64,000 nucleotides of DNA. Origin: Diphasiastrum complanatum (lineage: Eukaryota; Streptophyta; Lycopodiopsida; Lycopodiales; Lycopodiaceae). The notes under the pieces are model-generated. The model saw nothing but the letters and a program-made list of their open reading frames with translations, did no database searches and was not told where the DNA came from. The position numbers and the translations under genes are program-made. Shown piece after piece: positions 27,361 to 37,598 of this stretch. The stretch is from positions 72,015,347 to 72,079,346 of the forward strand of contig CM055095.1 in NCBI GenBank assembly GCA_029204225.1, written 5' to 3'. Positions within the stretch are counted from its first letter, which is position 1; each line of letters begins with the position of its first letter.

Positions 27361-29320
27361 AGGTAATCCATAGCCACGATGATATATCGGGCTTGTGAAC
27401 TTCTTGCAATTGGGTGGATAGGACTGATATAGTCCAATCCCCACTTCTCGAATGGTGCTTGAACTAGAAACAGATGTAATAGATCATAATTCAATCCGGT
27501 TGGCCTCTAGCTCGTTGGCACACATCACATTTCCTCAAGTACTCCTCCGTCTCTTTGTGAATTGTTGGCCACCAGCATCCTGATTGCATGATCTTGTGAA
27601 CTATAATGTCAGATGAAAAATCACCTCCACTCATGCCTTCATGTGAAAGCGAAATGATCTGGGTGGTTTCATGTGGAAGAATACATCTTTGGAGGATTCC
27701 ATTCGATCCTCATCGATAAAGTTGGTGGCCGTCAATCAGCTAATAAGGTCTAGCTTTCAATATCAACTTACACTGTTCTGCCTTTGGTAAGGATTTGTCC
27801 GGTTGGCCCAACATTAGATATTCAACTATGTCTGCGGCCCATTCAGGTACTGTATTAATGTAGAACAAGACAACATCAGGTTGGAGTTTCATTTCCCTTG
27901 ATTTGTAACACATGATCCGCCACATAAAGTTGCTTTCCCTTGCACACCACTATCCGAAAATCAAACTCCAACAATAGTAGCAACCATCGAGTGATTCGCC
28001 CTGTGTTGCAAGTCTTATTAACGAGATAGAGCAATGGTTAATGGTCCATATAAAATGCGAAATGAGTGGCCATCAAATAATATCTAAACTTCTTGACTGC
28101 ATAAATCATGGCCAATGCCTCCCGCTTTGTGGTTGAATAGTTCATCTTTGAATCACTGAGCTGGCGGCTGGCAAATCGAATTGGAAAGTCCTTTTGGCAT
28201 TCTCCTGGCTATGTCAAGATAGCTCCCACTGCATACTTTGATGCGTCAGTATGCACATGAAACTCTATGGTCCAATTGGGTGGTCGTAATATTGGCGCTG
28301 AGACCAATGCATTTTTAAGCTTTTGGAAAGCTTGTAAGGCTTCCTTCGTCCATTGTGATTCCGTTGTGAGCTTGTAGATTGATCTTGCTAACTCCGCAAA
28401 ATCTAGAATGAAGATCCGATAGTAGTTAGCGTGACCCATGAAGATGTGGACCCCACGAATCGTTCATGGTGGTGGCAGATCAACAATGACCCTTATCTTT
28501 GATAGATCTGTGGTGATTCCTTGTCTTGATACCATATGACCCAATATTAGGCCATGTGTCACCCAAAATTGATATTTTTTTGGGTTCAAGTTGATTCAAT
28601 ACTCGCAGCATTGCTTTAACACTTTCTCCAGATTGGATAGGTGTTCTGAGTTAGGCCCGTGCACACACAAATAATCCAAGAAGATCTCCAAAAATTGGCA
28701 TAGCCTTATAGACGTACGTCCCCCATTCGGTGGCGAATGCTATCTTATGCTGATTTTTTGGTGCTATTTAAACTTGATTGTAGCCGCTGAAGCCGTCCAA
28801 GAAACTGTAAGCTTCTACTCTTGCTACTCAATCCAAAACACTTTCCGTGAAAGGTAAGAAAAAGGATCTTTCTTTGTAAGCACATTCTTCAGGTCCACAC
28901 AAATTTGCATTTTGTCGTTCTTCTTGGGTACTTTGACTATAGGTGATACACATTCTGTGTGTTCGATTTCATAAACGAAATTGGCATCGAGCAGCTTCTA
29001 CAACTCTTGTTTGATCAGTTCTGTATATTGCAGTGGTAACATCTGTTGACCTTGGAAACTGCTCCATCCACCAAGGGTGTAGTTTACTGGGACTACTGTT
29101 GGTGGTATATCCTTCAGATATTTGTACATCCATGCGAAGCAATCCTTGTATTCCACCAACAACTTGCATAACCTCGTGAATTGAGTGGAGGTCAATTGTT
29201 CTCGCACATGAATGATCCTTTTTTCTTCGTCTAGCTTAGCCAGATTCATTGGTTGCGTCCGCACAGGTCCTTCAAAGACTTGTTCCTCTAGCTTTTGACT
29301 TTTTTAGCTCATGTGCTCAA
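27361..29320 (-). pseudogene. Ty3/gypsy pol: RT, RNase H, integrase start (gypsy family B, copy 1)
   Basis: Reading downwards from 29264: a linker to RT with CKLLVEYKDCFAWMYKYLKD and IPPTVVPVNYTLGG, then broken RT. RNase H begins near 28439 with GHANYYRIFILDFAELARSI, then SQWTKEALQAFQKLKNAL and EFHVHTDASKYAVGAIL, the first acidic RNase H motif. At about 27925-27740 comes VPEWAADIVEYLMLGQPDKS, a spacer shared almost word for word with the copy at 54596-56400. Integrase starts (a KWGLDYI-like block near 27450) but is cut at 27361. Stops and frameshifts are frequent. The FAWxYxDxPG-like linker suggests the Tat/Athila side of plant gypsy elements. Confidence 0.82.
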
Positions 29321-30000
29321 TATGCATGCTAAAGGAAAAGCCATAACTATTAAAACAAGAACAATAGAAATCAAAACAATAGCAAACACAACAAGAGAAA
29401 TAGCAAGAGTGATTAGCACATGAGAATGCTTGGTTCTCCGATTTGGTAGAGTCTCTTCCTTTCAATAAGCATGTAAAATGTTGTACAATAGGTGCTTTTT
29501 TATCTTCAAGATGTCCCTTGCCCCTTGCTTCCTATTGGCTACTTGCAAAATGGTAGGATGGAAATCCTAACCCTTCAAAAGAAACACAAACTAATCTATG
29601 GTGCACAAAGAAGCACACCCCCACACCTACCACCTTTTGACTTTGACTAATTACAAAACTTTGGGAACTTAAGTTAGCTTAAACTTTGGTCTTCTAATAT
29701 TATTTTAATTACATGGCCCAAAGTGTAGTTTATTAAAAAATAAACTATTTACAAGTGCTCATTGGGCTATGGGCTTACACACACAGGAAGCCACGGCCCT
29801 CACAACTTATTTCTACTACTTTTGACTATTTTATTTATTTACGCGGAACCTGAAGTAGTGCCAGTCCCTCGGCACTATGTTGTTTAGTAGGGACCCCGTG
29901 TCTCTCTGTGTCGCCGGATGAGATAGCCCGTGACCTGTTCCATAAAGTCCAGTCTTTTTGTACTTTTCTTATCCTTAGAGGGAAGGAAGGACTTGTGGAT
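29321..30000. other. No recognisable gene; probably gypsy untranslated sequence
   Basis: AT-rich sequence between the gypsy pol and its presumed gag, with no ORF and no clear LTR ends. Confidence 0.4.
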
Positions 30001-31700
30001 GCCAGTTAGCCAAAATTGGTCGATCCATACTTGAAATCTGCTGTGGGCCAGGGATCACCAAGGATCGCCTAATAACGCCACTCTATAGTACACTCTAGCC
30101 ACTAGAAGTTGGTCTTTAACTTTTTCAGAAACCGAGGCTGTGTTAGGATAAAAAAGGATAGAGGGTAAGAAGTCATCCAATTTTGTGGAGACTCCCATCA
30201 AGAATTCTAAGTCCCAGGCAAACGTTGCGGCCGCGCAGACTGTGGGATCGAGGCATCAGGTATAGGATTTGGAAAATTGAACGAGAGCCCTTTTGGCATG
30301 CCCCACCCATGTTCTAAGTGAATCTTTGGCCAGTTCATTGTCTTTATGGTAATCTGGTCCAGTGATGTGCCACATTCCGCCCATTTGGAACGTCATGGAT
30401 AAGGGACGAAATGTGGGTTGGTCCACAGCTGGTGTGGGCTTGCCACATAGGCCCTGATGGCCTCCCGATTTTTCTCGAAGTGTTGTTGCCGCTATTCAGG
30501 CTATGGAGCCAATGCTAGGAGGTAGGCCAGCTCATTGAATGTGATGTCCCTTACTGAGAACGATAACTGTCAGCCACCTCATGAGGATTCATATGGGTGT
30601 TGGATAAGATACGCGTTGATTTCGTCCTCCACTGTCTTTGGTTTGTGGAAGGCCTGGCTGACAGAAATGGTTCGGGAGCCTTGAGATGTGGAAGCTTGTT
30701 GCTCCTCTTGGCCTGGGCTCTGATTTGCTCCTTGATTGTTGTCCATGCCTTGGTCGGGCCTTGATTCTGAAACTTGGTTTCTGTTGTGCTTTTTCCTTTG
30801 TCTTGTCCTGAACTGGCCTGTGCAACTTCGAGTGTAGGTGGAGCTAGAGTTACCATCAGGGCCGTTGGTTGCTGTTGCTCCATATGTCATTGGCAAGTCT
30901 TAAGAGCACCCCTTGCTTGTGCAAGCTCTTGGATGGTGCGTTGGCGGTAGTTATTGAAATCTTGTTGGTAGCCATTCAACATTTTTTGGTACCGTCCCAC
31001 TTGCGTCGTTAAAAAGTCCATCTCATTTTGGCTGAGAGGACAGTTGGTGGGTATGGGTTGGGCGAACCAAACTACTTGTTGTTGTTGTAGGCTCTGCACC
31101 TCCACTCCCAGGCATTGATTTTCTATTTCGAGTATTAGTAGCTAGGCCTGCAGCGAGGCGAGACGCTGCTATGCTTGATGCTAGATCTCCTAGGCCTGTG
31201 TGGAGGCTTCAATTGCTGATTTGAAGAGGTCTTGAATATACCTTTGGAGACCTTCTTCATGCTTTTCCAATTTCAGCATCATATCCTTCTCTATTTGCTC
31301 ATGTTGTATGGCCACATGCAGGTCTTGTTGGGGCTGGGTGATTTTTGTTCCCAACTTTGTGTTATTGATGGCCAAATTCACTAGATGGCCGTCCAATGAG
31401 GCTTTGGCTGCTACCAGATCCTGGATAAAGGGACCCAAGGCCTAATATGCCATCATGACGTTCGTGGCCGGAATGGTGCTATTTCTTGGGGCTGATTGAG
31501 GGGCTGCCCGTATGACTTGCACGTCGTGTTCGTCAGATTTTCAGGTTCAACCATGTCCAGTTGGGTGAGCATGCAGAGGGGATGAAATATACTTTGTTTG
31601 GCCGAATGCGTCGTCATCCAACAGTTTGTTAGACTTGGCAATCTGATGAGATGGATGAAATGGTGGAATGGTGGGAGTTGCAAAAGTGTGGAGAGGCGTT
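30001..31700 (-). pseudogene. Probable gypsy gag remnant, glutamine-rich
   Basis: Minus-strand frames at 31683-30551 encode Q-, T- and H-rich segments such as GRYQKMLNGYQQDFNNYRQ (31105-30887 frame) and QQDLHVAIQHEQIEKDMMLK (31438-31190 frame). The pattern of long polar helices resembles Gag of the Tat/Athila gypsy lineage. It lies upstream, in the transcription sense, of gypsy pol family B, where gag should be. I see no CCHC zinc knuckle. Stops separate each piece. The assignment rests mainly on position and composition. Confidence 0.45.
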
Positions 31701-32776
31701 AGAATGGATTATTCGAATGCAAGAACAAGAGAAACGATTGGAAATTCAAGGGTGGTGTCATGGACGGAGGGAGAGGTTGGAGGTGTGAGGTTGAGGAACT
31801 TCATCCAAGAGAGGGTGTCGGGCGAGATCTAGGAATCTTCGGGGGTAAATAAGAGGGATGGAGTCGAGATGGAAGCGGTAAGAGAAATAGGAGGGATGGA
31901 AGATGCGATGGTGATGGTGTGAAGAAGAAGCGAGTATGAAGGTGGAAGGTGGGGGAATGGGGACGATAGGAATGGAGGCGGTGGCAGCAATGGATGGTTG
32001 GATGGAAACAAAAGTGAAAGATGTGGCTGTAGGTCAGAAAGGAGCGGTGCATTGACGTGTGGTAGGAGGGCTGGTGGAGGAGGCGACGACACCATGCATA
32101 CATTTGCTGGTCGGTGTCTTAGTTGAAACAGTAGTGGTAGTGATAGTCGAAGCGCTAGGGGGCACAAGGCTGGTGGATGCAACTGCGGTGGAAAGAATGT
32201 TAGTATGTTGGAAATCCTGAACCTTGTTTTCAAGGAGGGTGGTAGTGAGGTTGGAGAGAAGAGGCCCCACAGAATTCCATGTGGGATTCCAAAATTTGAC
32301 TGAGGAGGTTGGATTGAATGCGATCCTTTTGCAAACTAGAGACAACAAGGAAATTGCTCAATAGATGAGAGGTAGCTTGGACAACGGGGTTGTTGATGGC
32401 CTCTATCAGATAGCCATTTTTGGTATGCAGAATGGTTTCGGGAATAAGAGGGGTCAGGTAGGGTTTGATGAGGCTGGGCTTAGGTCTATATCACCAGAAA
32501 TAATCTCGATGGTAGCCAGGGAGATAGCATTTACATGCATACCTACCTTGGTACTCGATATACATTAGAGAAAATTTGGCCGCAGTCTTGCCCACACAGT
32601 CTTAGATGATTAGCTATTATGTGGCTAGTATAGTCTGTGACTGAAAAAAAATCATAACTTTTGAATGACAATTCAGATTGAAACGATTACGGTGCCATTA
32701 GAAAGCCCTCGATGAGAGCTTTTCAATGACACCCAAGATGACCCAGTTTCAAATTAGAATTAAAGTTAGAATCACT
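31701..32776. other. No recognisable gene; purine-rich stretch
   Basis: 31730-32240 is strongly purine-rich on the plus strand (GGAGGTGG, GGAAGCGG runs). That produces long but compositionally biased frames of P, S, H and L on the minus strand, which I do not regard as genes. Confidence 0.5.
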
Positions 32777-33016
32777 GTGTTACTGTACTATGGGTCCTAT
32801 CAGTGGATAAGGATCAGTTGGCCTCGCCACAAGGCAAGTTGACGGGACACGCATCCCACCAACAACAACCTGGGTCATGCATGGGTTGCCTGAGTGAACA
32901 ACTATATGTATAGTGTAATTTCATTTTGAGAAATATAGTTGCTATGTGAGCTTGCTGTGGAGAGTGTTTTCTGTCTGTGTTACTATGTAGCATGATCTGT
33001 GTTCCTGTGCAAAGCA
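32777..33016 (+). mobile_element. Probable 5' LTR end of copia relic 6 (start uncertain)
   Basis: The sequence before the primer-binding site ends GCAAAGCA, 10 nt from the site, the same gap as in copia relic 3. The TGTTACTGTACTATGGG block at 32777 is a plausible TG start but cannot be proved without the 3' LTR. Confidence 0.4.
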
Positions 33017-33026
33017 AATTCTAAGT

Positions 33027-33038
33027 TGGTATCAGAGC
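33027..33038 (+). other. Primer-binding site of copia relic 6
   Basis: Exact TGGTATCAGAGC. The gag ATG lies 1.3 kb downstream at 34338, so this element has an unusually long leader; alternatively the leader contains an insertion. Confidence 0.85.
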
Positions 33039-34337
33039 CATACAGGGAGTGTACATAGTACAATGTCGCCGTTGAAGAGAGCTTCGGGAGAACTGTCTTC
33101 TGAGAGTTCGGGGTCTACGGCGGGTTGAAGACGGAAAGAGAAGCACTAGTGCACGGTTTCTAATTTATAGAGGCTTTCTAAGCTCAGCAGAGAGATTATT
33201 AGCCTGTGCATAGCATCAGACATGGAAAAATTAGGTGAAAAATTGACAATTTCGAAGCCAGCTAAAAATTGAAACCGGGCTTGGGGTTACAGTTTTTATA
33301 CATAACTGGTGATTTCTTCATTGTTTGCGCACCGTTTTGGATGCCGTAAGGACAGGAAGGAAGCTAATTACATTGTCAACCAGCCATGGAGAGATTCTGA
33401 GGTTTATGTCAGAGATTTGTCTCCAGACAGTTAACCTAGCAGATTTGCAGTAAAAAGGTGAAAAAAGCCACTTTGTCAAGTTGAGCTAAAATCATCGTTT
33501 TTCCACGGAATTTCCTGACTGAACACTCTACAGTCTTGGATTCAGTAGGGCGACCCTGTTCCAGGCCTCAGATCGTGCTCAAAACGATCCACGGGAGAGC
33601 TTGATCTGACATTTTCAGAGAAGAGAGACACGGCCGCAGGCAGGGAGGTCGTGGGCTGTTCGCGCGCCCAATGCAATAGTCAGCATAGTGTCTTGAAGAC
33701 CACAGCGACTGTAGGAGCATGGTTTAATGCCCAGATGCAGTTTGAACCTTTGGATGAGGTGTCAAATGAATCGACGGTCCAGAACCTGTGATGGGAAAGA
33801 AATTTGGACCACAAGATTTGGTTCAGCCATTGGATGAGCTTTGAACAGGGCCTTGAAGAAGTGAAGTGCATTCTGGCCTTCAACTTCATTAAAAATTTTC
33901 ATACTGAAAGTTGAGTTGGGTCCCTTCACAAGTGAAGAGTGAAGTTTTTTCATTGTGAAGAAACAGTTCAAAAACTAGAAAAGTCCCTATTTTTGGGTCC
34001 TTTGCCCATTTTGACCCAAATGAAAGGCTATAACCTCCAAACGAAGGGCACACAGACTGTACCTGCAAGTACGGAAAACAAAACAGAGTGATTGCAGTGG
34101 AGAAAGTATTCGGAGTATGCCAGAAGTGATTTCACCATTCCACTGGGCACATTGTTGAGAGTTGACGACTAAGTGCATTTCGGAAGGCGACACCGATTTG
34201 GCTTTCAAATTGGTGGAAAAGCGGCGAGTGGCCTGGTAAAAAAAAAAAGTGCAGGTCATTGTTTTCAACTTCTGACATCACTGTTGGCCTTGGCATACTG
34301 ATCTTAGCCTAAGGCAGAAGTTTCAAGTAGTTTTGCG
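33039..34337 (+). other. Long 5' leader of copia relic 6, no ORF
   Basis: 1.3 kb between the primer-binding site and the gag ATG. There is no coding frame on the plus strand. GC content is somewhat higher than in the surrounding intergenic DNA. Confidence 0.6.
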
Positions 34338-35766
34338 ATGGCAAACATGGGAGAGTCCATTTTGAGTGAAAGTAGCAAATTGGACGGGATTTCCAACTAT
34401 GCAGTGTGGAAATTCAAAATGAAAAACATACTGATGGAGAAAGACGTGTGGGAAGTCGTCACAGGTGATGAAAGAAGGCCGCCAAATGAAGCAGTTATCA
34501 AAGTATTCGACAAAAAGATGAGGAAAGCTTTGACCTTCATTAACTTGTCAGTGAAAGATCACATCATTACCCACATTTGTGATGCTATTACACCCAGGCA
34601 GGCATGGGATGTGCTAAAGGAGCAGTTTGAGACGTCAAATCCGTCAAGAATCATGTTTCTGAAGTCAAAGTTGAATAGTGCCCGCATGGAGCAAGGAGAG
34701 CACATTCAGACGTACATGACCAGAATCAAGACAATGAGAGATGAACTGCATTCTATTGGCGAGCGCATACGTGATGTGGAGCTGGTGCACAATGCATTGT
34801 GCGGCATTGCAGAATCCTATCAGATGTTCATAAGCGGAATAGCATCAAGAGAAAGATGGCCAACCTTTGACGAGCTCACAAGAATCTTGATGCAGGAAGA
34901 GCAACGACGAGAAATGGTGAAAGCTAGACATCAAAATACTGACGATCAGGCACTTGCGACACGCCAAAAACAAGGCAAGGGCAAGGGCAAGAAGAAGTCT
35001 AAGCAGCAATTTGCCAAGTCTCAGAAGGATGAGGGATCTTCCAGCAAAACTAAGAAGAAAGACAAGTGCTTCCATTGTGGTAAAAAGGGCCATTGGAAGA
35101 GTGAATGTCGCAAATTCCTGGCGGAACAAGGCAAGGGGAAACCAAAACAAGCAGGTAACCTTGTCGATGAGGGTGAGATTGAAGACTCTAGCATCTTCAT
35201 ATCTGCATTGTCATCTACTCGAGATGATCAAGCATGGTATATTGACTTAGGAGCCACAAGACACATGACAGGTAACAAGAATTGGTTCAGTAGTTTGAAG
35301 GTGTTGGATAATGGAACATATGTTTCACAAGCAAATGGTGAGGTGTGCATGATCAAGGGGATAGGCACAGTTTCAATCCAACTACCTGATGGCAAAAGCA
35401 GGATGATCAAGGAGGTACTTTATGTACCAGGTTTGAAGAAAAATCTACTTTCTGTTGGAGTCATTACTGATCAAAAGTTGAAAGTAGAATTCGCCCATGA
35501 TCGTTGCTTTGTGAAGGATGCAAACCAAAGGTTCAAAGTTATTGCGGATGGAGTAAGAGAGCCCAATACAAAATTGTACAGGTTGAATGCTACAATCAAG
35601 GGGCAACATGGACTTGTATCGTCCATTCCTTCGCAAACTGAGTTGTGGCACAAGAGACTTGGTCACTTGAACTTGGGAAGCCTCAGTTTGATGAGAAAAT
35701 TGGAGATGGCAACATGATTGCCTACCATAGAAGATCACTTGAAGTCGATGTGCGAATCTTGTGTAT
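34338..35766 (+). pseudogene. Ty1/copia gag, protease and GAG-pre-integrase; one stop, then interrupted (copia relic 6)
   Basis: This is the best-preserved element in the window, open for 459 codons from ATG 34338. Residues 11-45 carry the Gag motif SKLDGISNYAVWKFKMKNIL. Residues 85-185 carry the UBN2 capsid region (AWDVLKEQFETSN, FLKSKLNSARM). Near residue 240 lies the CCHC zinc knuckle CFHCGKKGHWKSEC (RNA packaging). The protease block near residue 300 reads WYIDLGATRHMTG, where the usual catalytic D-S-G triad is D-L-G. The GAG-pre-integrase block LWHKRLGHLN is near residue 440. A TGA at 35715-35717 ends the frame, but homology goes on in frame to CESCVY at 35766. There the Penelope-like element starts and the rest of pol is missing. 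Confidence 0.93.
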
Positions 35767-36209
35767 ACGCAAATCCATGGTGTCCAAGATAATATGAGGA
35801 GAACCCTTACTTCGGGACAGCGTGGGTGTTATTAAAAGCAGAAGAAAATTATATTACTTATGAAGTGATACAGTCGAACTGAATATAAACCAAGTAGTTT
35901 CCATACTTAGGGTCTTTAACAGTCACCTAGAATGGCATACATTTATGAAGAGACACCTTACCTTTCGAGCATATGTGATGCTTGCAAATTCTGAAAACTG
36001 CTCGGAAAATTCTTACCTAGATGATTGTAGCAGTGGTATCTTGTGAGGATGCCATGTTTTAGTCCCCTCAAGTGCTCTTTTCCTTCCTTAGTAATAAGCC
36101 GTTTATAACGTTATTGTCAGCATTTTTTTAAAAAAAAAACGAAAGTAAATACTTTATGGAGAGCCTACCATTCATTGCTTATACAAATCTAAAGCGAATG
36201 GTTTAATGT
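35767..36209 (+). repeat. Direct repeat R, left copy, of the Penelope-like locus
   Basis: 443 bp, equal in length to the right copy at 40482-40924 and about 95% identical to it (roughly 20 differences, most of them near the 3' third and in an A/T homopolymer). Both start ACGCAAATCCATG and end GTTTAATGT. The left flank is copia coding sequence. Confidence 0.92.
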
Positions 36210-37030
36210 GCATACTTGTGCAGACGCTTATAGCTTTATGGTTCGGAGTCGAACCTAACCGAAAATGAAGCTAGTAGTAATATTTGATGCTATAGAGAGC
36301 GCAAGTTCCATTTGTTAGTGCTAATATACAGTAGTATTCCCTTTGCAAGAGCAGTCACTCGCAAGTATGATAACGAAACTGGTTAAAGCATGAGGTATAG
36401 TAATCATAAACCGAATGTTCCAACAACTGAGTTGTATGTTCTGCTAAAAGTATGAGACCATCATAGCATTGTTTCTGGATTACGTACAAAACCCTTATTT
36501 ACTTAAGGAGCAATCACATATTCATGCTGTCCATTGAAGGATAGTAACATATAATGTAAACTGTAGTTATCACACTAAGATATCAACCATTCATATTCAT
36601 GATAAGGAGCTTGAAACCAAACAACCATTCATGAGTTAGGAAGTGCTTCATCGCTGGCCATTATGAGGCTTCTATCTTTGCTTATCACATATGATGTAAA
36701 ACTATCATTAACATGCCTTCTGAAGTATGTGGAAGGTAATATTGGATCATCGCTGGTCCATCGCTGAACAGCCTACCATATATATCAACATTTTGATTCT
36801 TTTGCTAATGATAGATCGTTGCAGGTCCATCGCTGGACAGCAACAAGTCTACCTTCAACAAGTACTCCAGAAGTGAGTATGCTTCGTCGTTAGTCCATTG
36901 CTGGACAACGGAAGGTATATGAAGTATTTATCAAGCCAAACATAAGTTGTATGAATCCATATTGATCCATCGCTGGACAACGGGTTCATACATTCCCATT
37001 CAACATTTAGACCAGCTGATAATTAGCATA
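36210..37030 (-). repeat. U3-like zone of the Penelope-like element, with repeated CATCGCTGG words
   Basis: Non-coding. It follows repeat R without a break, and its first part matches the same position in copy D (the GGTTCGGAGTCGAACC-like block at 36240 against GGTTCGAAATTGAATCGAACC at 61196). From 36650 to 36980 the word CATCGCTGG or a close variant occurs about seven times, often as CCATCGCTGGACAGC. The word is self-complementary in part and may form small hairpins. Confidence 0.65.
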
Positions 37031-37354
37031 CATATTCATGAGATGAATGCACACATATAAAACGAGTAGAACCACATACCGTATAGTTAACGAGGATAAT
37101 CTCAAGCCAAGGAGACCGCCATCTCTTCCAACCTTCTTCTCACCATATAGTAGAAGAAACTCCTTTGAAAATAGGCTATGTATAGCAGTTTCATATCAAG
37201 TATCATGGAACCTCCCTTTTAGCCAAAAAATGTGGGAAAATATTTTTGAAAAGTATGAAGAAAAGTTGGGTTTGTAAAAAAGTTTTAGGACCCTCAAATC
37301 ACATATGTTTGTTTAGCATGATCAAGGGTGGTGGTTTCTGATAAAGAAGAGTCC

Positions 37355-37506
<152 letters not shown>

Positions 37507-37541
37507 CCACCAACCGACCCGCAGCTAGTGAATCCCTTAGG

Positions 37542-37578
37542 GGGCAGTTAGCTCCCCATAAGGGATAGCTAACTGCCC
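37542..37578. other. Hairpin 21 nt beyond the RT stop codon
   Basis: Perfect 12-bp stem (GGGCAGTTAGCT and AGCTAACTGCCC) with a 13-nt loop. It is in the 3' untranslated region of the Penelope-like RT gene on the minus strand and is GC-richer than its surroundings. It could be a recognition structure for the RT, but nothing proves this. Confidence 0.7.
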
Positions 37579-37598
37579 ACCCTCAGACTTTTAATACA

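Noticed and set aside
31801-32348. Overlapping minus-strand frames of 100-134 codons, rich in P, S, H and L
   Set aside because: Three frames are open at once because the plus strand is purine-rich. No motif is visible.
36120-36150. Poly-A runs as retroelement tails
   Set aside because: The A run lies in the middle of repeat R in both copies, so it is internal and not a 3' tail.
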